The translations under genes were made by a program, and so were the position numbers. Below the pieces are notes generated by a model. That model worked only from the letters and a program-made list of their open reading frames with translations. It made no database searches and was not told the origin of the DNA. A stretch of 64,000 nt of DNA from Variovorax sp. S12S4 (lineage in GTDB: Bacteria > Pseudomonadota > Gammaproteobacteria > Burkholderiales > Burkholderiaceae_C): assembly GCF_023195515.1 (NCBI RefSeq), contig NZ_JALPKR020000002.1, forward strand, positions 5,856,746 to 5,920,745, in the 5' to 3' direction. Positions 1-9,085 of the stretch are shown piece by piece (position 1 is the stretch's first letter; every line of letters starts with the position of its first letter).

Positions 1-494
1 GCGAATTCAAGCGCGAGCTCACCGGCCCTTCGCTCGGCAAGGAAGAAGCCGCCCGGATCGTCAAGCTCGATGCCGCCGTGCTCGCGCTTGCAAACCAGGG
101 CACCACGCAGTACGAAACCGCCTCGGGCAAGCCGGTGGGCCGGCTGGTGAATATCGCAGGCCGGCAGCGCATGCTGTCCCAGCGCATGGCCAAGTTCTAC
201 CTGGCGGGCGCGATGCAGATCGACGCCACCGGCAGCACGGCAGAAATTGCAAAGGCGCGCGGCGAATTCCTTGCCGCGCTCGAAACCCTGCGCAACGCGC
301 CTGAAGCCACCGCGCAGATCCGCCAGGAACTGGTGCTCGCCGACGCGCAGTGGATGTTCTTCAACCGCGGCCTTCAGCGCCTCGAAGGCGCGGCAACCTC
401 ACCCGCCCTGATGTCCGACGTGTTCGTGGCCAGCGAGAACCTGCTGGCCATCATGGACCGCGTGACCGGCCTGTATTCCGACCTCAAAACCTAG
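1..494 (+). CDS. PilJ/NarX-type sensory domain protein (5' end outside window)
   Basis: The reading frame is open from the window edge (first full codon at base 3) to TAG at 492-494, so the start lies upstream. The visible 163 residues contain NIAGRQRMLSQRMAKFYL, the hallmark of the type IV pili methyl-accepting chemotaxis transducer N-terminal (PilJ/NarX-X) domain, a four-helix periplasmic nitrate/nitrite-type sensor module. No kinase, HAMP or signalling domain follows, so what remains is sensor only. It ends 10 bp before nirD, so it probably shares the nitrate assimilation transcript. A role in sensing nitrate or nitrite is inferred from domain and context. The N-terminus, which could carry a signal peptide or a second PilJ copy, is not visible. 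Confidence 0.75.
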   Translation, partial: EFKRELTGPSLGKEEAARIVKLDAAVLALANQGTTQYETASGKPVGRLVNIAGRQRMLSQRMAKFYLAGAMQIDATGSTAEIAKARGEFLAALETLRNAPEATAQIRQELVLADAQWMFFNRGLQRLEGAATSPALMSDVFVASENLLAIMDRVTGLYSDLKT

Positions 495-504
495 AGACCC
501 CACC

Positions 505-930
505 ATGAGCGAATGGAAAGCCATCTGCCGTATCGACGACATCCCCGTGCTGGGCGCCCGCCGCGTGGCTCGCCCCGTGGGTGTGGCCGTTGCCGTGTTC
601 CGCAATTCAGAAGACCAGGTGTTCGCGCTGCTCGACCGTTGCCCCCACAAGGGCGGCCCATTGAGCCAGGGCATCGTGTTCGGTACCAGCGTGGCCTGCC
701 CGCTGCACAACTGGGCCATCGGGCTGGACGACGGCTGTGCCAAGTCGCCCGACGAAGGATGCACGCCGAAGTTTGCCGTGAAGGTCGCCGAGGGCGTGGT
801 GCACCTGGATGCGGAAGAACTCAAGACGCATGCGATCGACCTGGCACCGCCCCGCGCCGGCCCCGGCGCCGCAACGGCCGGCAAGCTGGGCGACGAGACC
901 TTCGACGTGCAGGCGCCGCACGGCAGCTAG
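505..930 (+). CDS. nirD: Nitrite reductase (NADH) small subunit NirD
   Basis: A 141-residue Rieske-like protein. The pattern CPHKGGPL near residue 47 and CPLHNW near residue 67 are the conserved positions of the NirD/Rieske fold. NirD partners the large NirB subunit in cytoplasmic reduction of nitrite to ammonium with NADH. The length is slightly above the usual 105-120 residues because of an Ala/Pro/Gly-rich tail after about residue 115. It starts 10 bp after the PilJ-domain gene and precedes nasA, so it belongs to an assimilatory nitrate operon. nirB is not in the window and is expected to the left. Confidence 0.9.
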   Translation: MSEWKAICRIDDIPVLGARRVARPVGVAVAVFRNSEDQVFALLDRCPHKGGPLSQGIVFGTSVACPLHNWAIGLDDGCAKSPDEGCTPKFAVKVAEGVVHLDAEELKTHAIDLAPPRAGPGAATAGKLGDETFDVQAPHGS

Positions 931-952
931 GCGCACAACCAAGGCACGACCC

Positions 953-1111
953 ATGGAAGAAACTCGCTCCACCTGCCCCTATTGCGGCGTGGGCTGCGGA
1001 CACGCCTTCGGCGGTCCGCTTCGCGGCGCATGTGGACGCCGCAACCTCCTTCTCTTATCCAACCATGGCTGAGACTCGCTCCACCTGCCCCTATTGCGGC
1101 GTGGGCTGCGG
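953..1111 (+). repeat. Imperfect tandem duplication of the nasA 5' end, with short leader ORF
   Basis: A 38-bp identical block occurs at 962-999 and again at 1074-1111, offset by 112 bp. Both copies are preceded by CCATGG-type starts (ATG at 953 and 1065). Because 112 is not a multiple of three, the first copy opens a separate 39-codon frame (953-1072). It begins with the same iron-sulfur motif as NasA (TCPYCGVGCG), then runs into unrelated residues and stops at TGA 1070-1072, overlapping the true nasA start. It may be a recombination scar, an assembly artefact, or a short upstream ORF affecting nasA translation. The unit between the copies shows no recognisable coding content. Confidence 0.8.
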
Positions 1112-3860
1112 TGTGATCATCGAATCCGACGGCGCGCAGATCACCGGCGTGCGCGGGGACCCCGACCACCCGGCCAACTTCGGGCGCCTTTGCACCAAGG
1201 GCTCGACACTGCACCTCACGGCAACAGCCACGGTCACACGCCAGACGCGGCTGCTGCAGCCGATGCAGCGCGCCGCGCGCGGCGCCGAGCCGGCACCCGT
1301 GGCGTGGAACACCGCGCTCGACGGCGCAGTCGACAAGTTCGCGCAGGTCATTCGCGACCACGGGCCCGACGCCGTGGGCTTCTATGTCTCGGGCCAGTTG
1401 CTCACCGAGGACTACTACGTCTTCAACAAACTCGCCAAGGGTTTGATCGGCACCAACAACATCGACACCAACTCGCGCCTGTGCATGAGCAGCGCGGTGG
1501 CCGGCTACAAGCAGACGCTGGGCGCCGATGCGCCGCCCGCCTGCTATGACGACCTGAAGCATGCCGAGTGCCTTTTCATCGTGGGCAGCAACGCCGCTTG
1601 GGCGCACCCGATTCTTTTTCGCCGCATCGAGGACGCGAAGGCCGCCAACCCGGGCATGAAGATCATCGTGGCCGATCCGCGCCGCACCGACACGGTGGAA
1701 ATTGCCGACCTGTTCCTGCCCATCCAGCCCGGCACCGATGTCATGCTGTTCAACGGCATGCTGCACCTGATGCTGTGGGAAGGCTGGACCGACAACCGCT
1801 ATATCGCGGCCCACACCACGGGCTTCGATGCATTGAAGGCCACGGTGCGCGAATGCACGCCCGACAAGGTGGCGCAGATCTGCGGCATCTCGAAGGAAGA
1901 CCTGCTTGCCGCGGCACGCATGTTCGCAACTTCGCCCGCCACGCTGAGCCTGTATTGCCAGGGCCTCAACCAGTCGTCCAGCGGCACCGCCAAGAATGCG
2001 GCGCTGATCAACTTGCACCTGGCCACCGGCCACATCGGCAAGCCCGGCGCCGGCCCGTTCTCGCTCACCGGCCAGCCCAACGCCATGGGCGGGCGCGAAG
2101 TGGGCGGCCTGGCCAACCTGCTGAGCGCGCACCGCGACCTGGCCAACCCCGCGCACCGCGCGGAAGTGGCGGCGCTGTGGAACCTGCCCTCCGTGCCCGA
2201 GAAGCCCGGCAAGACCGCGGTCGAGATGTTCCAGGCCGCCGCCGACGGAGAGATCCGCGCGCTGTGGATTGCCTGCACCAACCCCGCCCAATCGATGCCC
2301 GACCAGGCCACGGTGCGCCGCGCCCTCGAGCGCGCCGAATTCGTCGTGGTGCAAGAGGCTTTTTCGACCACATCGACCTGCGCCTTCGCCGACCTGCTGC
2401 TGCCCGCCACCACCTGGGGCGAGAAGGAAGGCACAGTGACCAACAGCGAGCGCCGCATCTCGCGCGTGCGCCCCGCGGTGGCTGCGCCCGGCGAGGCACG
2501 CCACGACTGGTCGATTGCCGTCGACTTTGCACGCCGCCTCGAACAGCGGCTCGGCCGGACGGCCACGCTGTTCCCCTACGGCTCGGCCGAACAGGTATGG
2601 AACGAGCATCGCGAATCCACCCGCGGGCGTGACCTCGACATCACCGGCCTGAGCTACACCATGCTCGAAACGGCCGGGCCCCAGCAATGGCCGCTGAAAG
2701 AAGGCGAGACCACCGGCCGCGCCCGGCTCTACGAAGACGGCGTTTTTCCCACGCCGGATGGCCGCGCACGCTTCGTCGATACCGTCTACAAACCCGTGGC
2801 CGAGGCGCGCGAGGCGCGCTATCCTTTCTCGCTCAACACGGGCCGCCTGCGCGACCAATGGCACGGCATGAGCCGCACCGGCACGGTCGGCCGCCTGTTC
2901 GGCCACGTGGCCGAGCCGGTGGTGCAGATGAACGCGCAGGACATGGCACGCCGCCTCCTGAAAGACGGCGACCTGGTGCACCTCACCTCCAAGCGCGGCT
3001 CCATCCTGCTGCCCGCGCGCGCCAGCGCCGAGATCGGCCTGAGCCAGGCTTTCGTCGCCATGCACTGGGGCGAGGAATACCTGAGCGGCTGCTCGTCGAC
3101 CGGCACGCCGCTGGCCGGCATCAATGCGCTGACCACGCCGGCCTACTGCCCCACGTCGAAGCAGCCCGAGCTCAAGCACACGCCGGTCAAGATCCTCAAG
3201 GCCGAGTTGCCATGGTCGCTGCTCGCCATGGCCTGGCTGCCGCCCGATGCCGCCTTTGCCGCGCAGCAGGCGCTCAAGCCGCTGATGGCGATGTTTCCGT
3301 TTGCCACCTGCGTGCCGTTCTCGGGCAACACGCCGGGCGAAGAGCGCAGCGGCATCCTCTTTCGCGCGGCCGCGCACGACACGCCGGACGACAGCCTCGT
3401 CGACCGCATCGAAGGCGTGCTTGGCCTGGGTGCAAGCGATGCCCTGCGCTACGCCGACCGCCGACGCGGCCAGCGCCGCGTGGCCCGGCTGGTGCGCCGC
3501 GCCGACGGCAATGCAGGGCTCGAAGCCTTCCTGCTGGGCGGCGACACCAGCGCCGAGGCCTGGATCGGCACCTTGCTGCGCGAGGAAATTCCGGCCCAAA
3601 CCTATGGCCGGCTCCTGCTGTCGCCGGGCGCCCGCGCGCCGGTGGCGGTGCAGTCCCGCGGGCAAACGGTGTGCACCTGCTTCAACGTGACCGACCTGGC
3701 CATCCAGGGTGAACTGGGCCGCTGCAGCGGCACGCCCGAGGAGCGGCTGGCCTCGCTGCAAGGCGCGCTCAAATGCGGCACCAACTGCGGCTCCTGCCTG
3801 CCCGAACTCAAGCGCATGGTGCGGGCAACGCCGGTGGAGGTTCTCGCGGAGGGTGCGTAG
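1065..3860 (+). CDS. nasA: Assimilatory nitrate reductase, catalytic subunit with C-terminal BFD-like domain
   Basis: 931 residues. The N-terminus carries the [4Fe-4S] motif C8-x2-C11-x3-C15 with the fourth cysteine near residue 43 (GRLCTKG), followed by the molybdopterin oxidoreductase core (SRLCMSSAVAGYK, GTNNIDTNSR) and a molydopterin dinucleotide-binding region starting near residue 590 (NTGRLRDQWHGMSRTG). The last 60 residues hold CTCFNV and CGTNCGSC, a BFD-like [2Fe-2S] domain found in many NasA proteins that receive electrons from a partner. It reduces nitrate to nitrite in the cytoplasm. The start at 1065 is chosen because the family N-terminus begins right at the iron-sulfur motif. 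The copy at 953 is out of frame. It lies downstream of nirD and upstream of ybiB and cobA. Confidence 0.93.
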   Translation: MAETRSTCPYCGVGCGVIIESDGAQITGVRGDPDHPANFGRLCTKGSTLHLTATATVTRQTRLLQPMQRAARGAEPAPVAWNTALDGAVDKFAQVIRDHGPDAVGFYVSGQLLTEDYYVFNKLAKGLIGTNNIDTNSRLCMSSAVAGYKQTLGADAPPACYDDLKHAECLFIVGSNAAWAHPILFRRIEDAKAANPGMKIIVADPRRTDTVEIADLFLPIQPGTDVMLFNGMLHLMLWEGWTDNRYIAAHTTGFDALKATVRECTPDKVAQICGISKEDLLAAARMFATSPATLSLYCQGLNQSSSGTAKNAALINLHLATGHIGKPGAGPFSLTGQPNAMGGREVGGLANLLSAHRDLANPAHRAEVAALWNLPSVPEKPGKTAVEMFQAAADGEIRALWIACTNPAQSMPDQATVRRALERAEFVVVQEAFSTTSTCAFADLLLPATTWGEKEGTVTNSERRISRVRPAVAAPGEARHDWSIAVDFARRLEQRLGRTATLFPYGSAEQVWNEHRESTRGRDLDITGLSYTMLETAGPQQWPLKEGETTGRARLYEDGVFPTPDGRARFVDTVYKPVAEAREARYPFSLNTGRLRDQWHGMSRTGTVGRLFGHVAEPVVQMNAQDMARRLLKDGDLVHLTSKRGSILLPARASAEIGLSQAFVAMHWGEEYLSGCSSTGTPLAGINALTTPAYCPTSKQPELKHTPVKILKAELPWSLLAMAWLPPDAAFAAQQALKPLMAMFPFATCVPFSGNTPGEERSGILFRAAAHDTPDDSLVDRIEGVLGLGASDALRYADRRRGQRRVARLVRRADGNAGLEAFLLGGDTSAEAWIGTLLREEIPAQTYGRLLLSPGARAPVAVQSRGQTVCTCFNVTDLAIQGELGRCSGTPEERLASLQGALKCGTNCGSCLPELKRMVRATPVEVLAEGA

Positions 3861-3927
3861 AGGGCGCATGGAGGGCATAAGCCGCCTTGCTTTCCGGCAT
3901 AAGCATTGCGGGACAATCGGGGCACCC

Positions 3928-4833
3928 ATGGGAATCAGCCAATACATCAAGGAAATCGGCCGCGGCGCACGAGGCGCCAAGCCGCTCACGCGCGAGCAGG
4001 CCACGGACCTGTTCGGCCAGGTGCTGGACGGCACCGTCACCGACCTGGAAATCGGCGGCTTCTGCCTGGCCATGCGCATCAAGGGCGAAACGCCTGAAGA
4101 GATGGCCGGTTTTCTCGATGCGACGCATGCGCGGCTCAACCACGTTCCGGCCGCCGACCGCCCGCTCATCGTGCTGCCGAGCTACAACGGCGCGCGCAAG
4201 CTGCCGGTGCTTACGCCGCTGCTCGCCCTGCTGCTCGCCCGCGAAGGCTTGCCGGTGCTGGTGCACGGCAGCGCCACCGAAACATCGCGCGTGCTGGCAT
4301 CGAACGTGCTGGAGGCATTGGACATCCCCATGCTCACCGCCATCCGAAAAATCCCGTCCGGCGAGGTTGGCTTTGCACCGACCGAGCTGCTCAACCACGC
4401 GCTCAAGCGGCTGCTCGACGTGCGCCGCGCGGTGGGCCTGCGCAACCCTGGCCACAGCGTGGTCAAGCTGATGCAGCCGACCACCGGCCCCTGCGTGGTC
4501 GTGGCAAGCTACACCCATCCGGAATACGCGCGCACCATGGCAGAGACTTTCGAGCTCATGGGCATGACCGCCCTGCTCTCACGCGGGCTCGAAGGCGAAG
4601 TGGTCTCCGACCCGCGCCGCACCGCGCAGATCGACGGCTTTGTGCGCGGCCTGCGCAGCGAGCTGCAGGCCCAGGCTGCCGGCACGTCGAACGAGGTGCC
4701 GGGGCTGCCGAAAGAGATCGACGTCGCGACCACGGCCGACTACACGCGCCGCGTGTTGAATGGCGAGCTTCCTGTGCCGGAAGCCATTGCCACCCAGGTC
4801 AGGCACATCACGCAACTGGCAGCCCACGCATGA
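3928..4833 (+). CDS. ybiB: YbiB/TrpD2-family DNA-binding protein (glycosyltransferase family 3 fold)
   Basis: 301 residues starting MGISQYIKEIGRGARG, with the N-terminal helical domain (KPLTREQATDLFGQVLDG) and the following phosphoribosyltransferase-like core (GSATETSRVLASNVLEALDIP, HSVVKLMQP) typical of the anthranilate phosphoribosyltransferase fold. YbiB proteins keep the TrpD fold, but the family is described as binding nucleic acid rather than making tryptophan. The ATG at 3928 gives the family N-terminus. Its stop overlaps the cobA start by 4 bp (ATGA), indicating translational coupling. Many beta-proteobacteria place ybiB in nitrate assimilation operons, as here. The precise function in this setting is unknown. 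Confidence 0.85.
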   Translation: MGISQYIKEIGRGARGAKPLTREQATDLFGQVLDGTVTDLEIGGFCLAMRIKGETPEEMAGFLDATHARLNHVPAADRPLIVLPSYNGARKLPVLTPLLALLLAREGLPVLVHGSATETSRVLASNVLEALDIPMLTAIRKIPSGEVGFAPTELLNHALKRLLDVRRAVGLRNPGHSVVKLMQPTTGPCVVVASYTHPEYARTMAETFELMGMTALLSRGLEGEVVSDPRRTAQIDGFVRGLRSELQAQAAGTSNEVPGLPKEIDVATTADYTRRVLNGELPVPEAIATQVRHITQLAAHA

Positions 4834-5642
4834 ACGCACCCACATCTCCATTCACCGCCGGAAGCTGCACGCTGGTGGGCGCCGGCCCCGGCGACCCCGA
4901 GCTGCTGACCATCAAGGCCGTGAAGGCGATCCAGGCCGCCACCGTGCTGCTGGTGGACGACCTCGTGAGCGAGAGCATCCTGGCTTCGTATGCGCGGCCC
5001 GATGCGCGCATCGTGCACGTGGGCAAGCGCGGCGGCTGCAAGAGCACGCCGCAGGCGTTCATCGAGCGGCTCATGATCACCGCGGTGCGCGAAGGCGAAA
5101 CCGTGGTGCGCCTCAAGGGTGGCGATCCGTTCATCTTTGGCCGCGGTGGCGAAGAGGTCGAGCACCTGCGCGAAGCCGGCATCGAATGCACGGTCATCAA
5201 CGGCATCACCGCCGGCCTTGCCGCCGTCACCTCCCTGGGCGTGCCGCTCACGCACCGCGACCACGCACAGGGCGTGGTGTTCGTCACCGGCCACGCCAAG
5301 ACCGGCGCCAGCGCCCATGAAGACGCCACCGACTGGCGTGCGCTGGCCGCCACCGCGCACAGCGCGCGGCTCACGCTGGTGATCTACATGGGCGTGGCGG
5401 GCGCGGGCCACATCGAACGCGAACTGCTGCAGGGACTGCCCGGCGACACGCCCGTTGCGGTCATCCAGCACGCGAGCCTGCCGCAGCAGCGCCACATCAC
5501 GGCCACGCTCGACCGGCTGCAGGCCTGCATTGCCGAAGCCGGGCTGGCGAGCCCCGCGGTCATCGTGGTGGGCGATGTGTTGCGAGGGCTGGCTGCTGCG
5601 GCGCTGCCGGTGGGCTCGGACTCCGGCCGGTTCGGCACCTGA
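4830..5642 (+). CDS. cobA: Uroporphyrinogen-III C-methyltransferase
   Basis: 270 residues of the tetrapyrrole methylase fold. The N-terminal SAM-binding glycine loop VGAGPGDPELLT, the RLKGGDPFIFGRGGEE motif and the NGITAGLAA motif are all present, as in SUMT/CobA and the C-terminal half of CysG. It methylates uroporphyrinogen III at C2 and C7 to precorrin-2, the first step toward siroheme. Siroheme is the cofactor of the assimilatory nitrite reductase, which explains its place at the end of the nitrate operon. The start overlaps the ybiB stop. The CysG dehydrogenase/ferrochelatase part is absent, so that step must be encoded elsewhere. Confidence 0.92.
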   Translation: MNAPTSPFTAGSCTLVGAGPGDPELLTIKAVKAIQAATVLLVDDLVSESILASYARPDARIVHVGKRGGCKSTPQAFIERLMITAVREGETVVRLKGGDPFIFGRGGEEVEHLREAGIECTVINGITAGLAAVTSLGVPLTHRDHAQGVVFVTGHAKTGASAHEDATDWRALAATAHSARLTLVIYMGVAGAGHIERELLQGLPGDTPVAVIQHASLPQQRHITATLDRLQACIAEAGLASPAVIVVGDVLRGLAAAALPVGSDSGRFGT

Positions 5643-5817
5643 CCTGACTGACGGAAAGAGAAAGCTCGGCAAGCCCGAGCCGTTCTCCAAGCAAAGCCTG
5701 CTGAGCCCGGCCTTTTGCATGGGCCCGCAGAGGGCGCGTTAGCACCCGGGTGGCATGGAGCGTGCTTAACGCCAGCATGCTCGTTTTTCGATCGTTTTCC
5801 GTGTGCGGCGCCGGCCA

Positions 5818-6841
5818 ATGACTGTCGTCGCCACGCCTCCACCCGCCGCCGTTGAAATTGTTGCCCTGAGCAAGCGCTACGCCGCCGGCACACCGCCCGC
5901 GGTCGACCAGATCGACCTGCGCATTGCGAGCGGCAGCTACTGCTGCCTGCTGGGCCCGTCAGGTTGCGGCAAGAGCACCACGCTGCGGATGATCGCGGGG
6001 CATGAGTCCGTCACCAGCGGCGACATCCTGCTGGACAACCGCAACATCACCAACCTGCCCGCCGCCGCGCGGCACGGCGATGATGTTCCAGAGCTTTGCG
6101 CTGTTCCCGCACCTCTCGGCGGTGGACAACGTGGCGTTCAGCCTCAAGATGAAAGGCACAGGCAAGGCCGAGCGCCAGAAGCGTGCGCGCGACTTGCTCG
6201 AGCGCGTGGCGATGGGCCATCTGGCAGACCGCAAGCCCGGCGAACTCTCCGGCGGCCAGCAGCAGCGCGTGGCACTGGCGCGCGCGCTCATTACCGAGCC
6301 GCGCGTGCTGCTGCTCGACGAGCCGCTCTCGGCGCTCGACCCCTTCTTGCGCATCCAGATGCGCGCCGAGTTGCGTCGCTGGCAGAAGGAGCTGGGGCTG
6401 ACTTTCGTTCATGTGACGCACTCGCAGGAAGAAGCGATGGCGCTGGCCGACACCATGGTGGTGATGAACCACGGCGTGATCGAACAGGTCGGCTCGCCCC
6501 ACCAGATCTACAACCATCCCGCCAACGAATTCGTGGCGCGTTTCATGGGCGGCCACAACGTGTTCGACACGCCCGCCGGCCCGATTGCCGTGCGCAACGA
6601 CCACATGCGGATCGCCCCGGCGTCCGGCGATGGAGGCATTGCCGCGGCCATCACCGACGTCGAGTACCAAGGCACCTACGTGCTGCTCGGGCTTGCACTC
6701 GAAGCCGCTGCGCCCGGGCGCCAGAACGTGTCGGTGCTGCTGGGCGAAGCCGCCTTTCTGGCAAGCCCCTATGCGCCGGGCGATGCGGTGCGCCTTGCAT
6801 GGGCCGAGGCCGATGCGCGCGCACTCGCCGTGGCAGCGTAG
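5818..6841 (+). CDS. Polyamine-type ABC transporter ATP-binding protein (frameshifted)
   Basis: PotA-like ATPase of about 340 residues once one frameshift is bridged. The first part, from ATG 5818, has Walker A GPSGCGKST and runs to NITNLP. The reading then moves from frame 1 to frame 2 at about 6056-6072, in CCCGCCGCCGCGCGG, and continues with the Q-loop MMFQSFALFPHLS, signature LSGGQQQRVALARA, Walker B VLLLDEPLSALD and the H-loop HVTHSQEEA, plus a C-terminal TOBE-like domain. Removing one C from the CCC run gives LPPPRGTAMMFQ, close to family consensus, so a one-base insertion or sequencing error is likely. It would energise import with the receptor and permeases downstream. Confidence 0.88.
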
Positions 6842-6894
6842 TCCTCCCTTTCCGTTCCGTTCATCCGCCACCTTTTTTCCACGGAGACTCTTCC

Positions 6895-8163
6895 ATGACC
6901 GACCCCATCGACTCGTCCGCCGGCCTCCAGCGCCGCACCCTGCTGCAAGGCACCGCCGGCATTCTGGCGACGGGCATCGCGCCCTTCGTGCATGCACAGG
7001 AAAAAATCGTGCTGCGCTACCTGGGCACGGCGGTGAACCAGGACAAGGCGATTGCCGAGAAGTTCAAGGCCGACACCGGCATCGAGATCCAGTACGTGGC
7101 CGTGACCACCGACGACGTGACCAAGCGCGCCGTGACCGCGCCCAACAGCTTCGACCTGATCGACACCGAGTTCTTCTCGCTCAAGAAGATCGTGCCCACC
7201 GGCAACCTGAAGGGCATCGATACGAAGAAGATCAAGAACGCGGACAAGATCACCACGCTCTTCACCAAGGGCGAAGTCGCCGGCAAGGCCGTGGGCGACC
7301 AGGGCACCGCGCCAAAGAAAGTGATCTACCTCGAAGGCGAAAAGTCGAAGAAGTTCGCCGCCGCGCCCACGCAATTCATGTCGCTCATTCCGACGGTCTA
7401 CAACGCCGACACGCTGGGCATTCGCCCCGACCTGATCAAGCGGCCCATCGGCTCCTGGGCCGAGCTGCTGAACCCCGAGTTCAAGGGCAAGGCGGCCATC
7501 TTGAACATTCCGTCGATCGGCATCATGGATGCGGCGATGGTGGTGGAGGCCAAGGGCATCCACAAGTACAAGGACAAGGGCAACATGACCAAGGCCGAGA
7601 TCGACCTGACGATCAAGACCTTGATCGAAGCCAAGAAGGCCGGCCAGTTCCGCGCGCTGTGGAAGGACTTCAACGAGTCGGTCAACCTGATGGCTTCGGG
7701 CGAGGTGGTGATCCAGTCGATGTGGTCGCCGGCCGTGACGGCCGTGCGCACCAAAGGCATTGCCTGCAACTTCCAGCCGCTCAAGGAAGGCTACCGCGCC
7801 TGGGCCGCCGGCTTCGGTCTGCCGGCCACGCTATCGGGCAAGAAGCTCGACGGCGCGTATGAATTCATCAACTGGTTCCTCGACGGCTGGGCCGGCGCGT
7901 ACCTCAACCGCCAGGGCTACTACAGCGCGGTGCTCGACACCGCCAAGGCCAAGATGGAGGCCTATGAGTGGGCCTACTGGATGGAAGGCAAGGCCGCCAC
8001 GCAAGACATCAAGGGCCCGAACGGCGACCTGCTGGCCAAGGCCGGTGCGGTGCGCGACGGCGGCAGCTATGAGCAGCGCATGGGCGGCATCGCATGCTGG
8101 AACGCGGTGATGGACGAGAACGAGTACATGGTTCGCAAGTGGAACGAGTTCGTCGCGGCCTGA
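6895..8163 (+). CDS. Periplasmic polyamine-type ABC substrate-binding protein
   Basis: 422 residues. The N-terminus has a twin-arginine-like export signal (RRTLLQGTAGILATGIAPFVHA) with probable cleavage after AHA/HAQ near residue 37. The mature part resembles PotD/PotF type I family 1 receptors (LRYLGTAVNQDKAIAEKFKA near the start, and GEVVIQSMWSPAV and FINWFLDGWAG toward the end). ATG 6895 has CCACGGAGAC upstream as a plausible ribosome site. It lies between the ATPase and the permeases and shares their strand. The ligand cannot be read from sequence; polyamines, opines or other small cationic compounds are possible for this class. Confidence 0.87.
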   Translation: MTDPIDSSAGLQRRTLLQGTAGILATGIAPFVHAQEKIVLRYLGTAVNQDKAIAEKFKADTGIEIQYVAVTTDDVTKRAVTAPNSFDLIDTEFFSLKKIVPTGNLKGIDTKKIKNADKITTLFTKGEVAGKAVGDQGTAPKKVIYLEGEKSKKFAAAPTQFMSLIPTVYNADTLGIRPDLIKRPIGSWAELLNPEFKGKAAILNIPSIGIMDAAMVVEAKGIHKYKDKGNMTKAEIDLTIKTLIEAKKAGQFRALWKDFNESVNLMASGEVVIQSMWSPAVTAVRTKGIACNFQPLKEGYRAWAAGFGLPATLSGKKLDGAYEFINWFLDGWAGAYLNRQGYYSAVLDTAKAKMEAYEWAYWMEGKAATQDIKGPNGDLLAKAGAVRDGGSYEQRMGGIACWNAVMDENEYMVRKWNEFVAA

Positions 8164-8167
8164 TCCT

Positions 8168-9085
8168 GTGAGCGCTCCAACCGCCAGCGCGCACGCGCCC
8201 AGCCCGTCCGTCCATGCCGTGAAGGCATGGTGGCAGGCGGCGCCGTTCGCGCTGGTTTTCTTGCTGTTCTTCTTGATTCCGCTGGCGCTCATCGCCATGG
8301 TGAGCCTGTGGAACTTCAACGAGTACGAGCTGATCCCGGCGGTAACTCTGCGCAACTACGCGAGTCTGTTCGAGGGCTGCTCGCAGCTCACCGACAACGG
8401 CGATTTGTGCGTCACGCTCAACACCTACCTGAGCACTTTCAAGTTCTGCCTGCTGGTGTGGGGCATCACGCTGCTCATCGGGTTTTCGGTCGCGTACTTT
8501 CTCGCTTTCCACGTGCGCTCGTCGACCATGCAGACGGTGCTCTTCGTGCTGTGCACGGTGCCGTTCTGGACCTCGAACGTGATCCGTATGATTTCGTGGG
8601 TTCCTCTCTTGGGCCGCAACGGGCTGGTCAACCAGATGTTGACCGGGCTTGGCCTGGTGGAGCAGCCGGTCGAGTGGCTGCTGTTCTCCGATTTTTCAGT
8701 GGTGCTCGCCTTCGTGCACCTCTACACGATGTTCATGATCGTGCCGATCTTCAACAGCATGATGCGCATCGACCGCTCGCTGCTCGAAGCAGCCAGCGAC
8801 GCGGGCGCCTCGGGCTGGCAGACGCTGTGGAACGTGGTGGTGCCGCTGTCGCGCACCGGCATCCTGATCGGCTCGATCTTCGTGATCACCATCGTGATGG
8901 GCGACTTCGTGACCATCGGCGTCATGGGCGGCCAGCAGATCGCATCGATCGGCAAGATCATCCAGGTGCAGACCTCGTACCTGCAATTTCCGCTGGCTGC
9001 GGCCAACGCGATGATTCTGTTGGCGGTGGTGCTGATGATCATCTGGGGGCTCACCCGGCTTGTCGATATTCGCAAGGAGCTTTGA
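8168..9085 (+). CDS. ABC transporter permease, PotB type
   Basis: 305 residues with GTG start at 8168, only 4 bp after the receptor stop. It has a first hydrophobic segment near residues 24-45, a large periplasmic loop containing two cysteines (EGCSQLTDNGDLCV), and five further segments. The EAA motif, which contacts the ATPase, is SLLEAASDAGASGWQTLWNVVVPLS around residue 203. This places it in the spermidine/putrescine permease I family. It pairs with the second permease starting at 9409, from which it is separated by an inserted palindromic element. Confidence 0.88.
   Translation: MSAPTASAHAPSPSVHAVKAWWQAAPFALVFLLFFLIPLALIAMVSLWNFNEYELIPAVTLRNYASLFEGCSQLTDNGDLCVTLNTYLSTFKFCLLVWGITLLIGFSVAYFLAFHVRSSTMQTVLFVLCTVPFWTSNVIRMISWVPLLGRNGLVNQMLTGLGLVEQPVEWLLFSDFSVVLAFVHLYTMFMIVPIFNSMMRIDRSLLEAASDAGASGWQTLWNVVVPLSRTGILIGSIFVITIVMGDFVTIGVMGGQQIASIGKIIQVQTSYLQFPLAAANAMILLAVVLMIIWGLTRLVDIRKEL

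Noticed and set aside
927..4169. Long open frame antisense to nasA
   Set aside because: High-GC shadow frame opposite a clearly conserved gene; no motif in its translation.
6056..6072. Programmed ribosomal frameshift in the ABC ATPase
   Set aside because: No slippery heptamer, stop codon or stimulatory structure of the known kinds is evident, and similar indels occur in many unrelated genes here.
5803..8163. Continuous 786-codon frame suggesting an ATPase fused to a binding protein
   Set aside because: The middle part has no family features; the ATPase motifs continue in another frame up to 6841 and the receptor has its own start and signal peptide at 6895.
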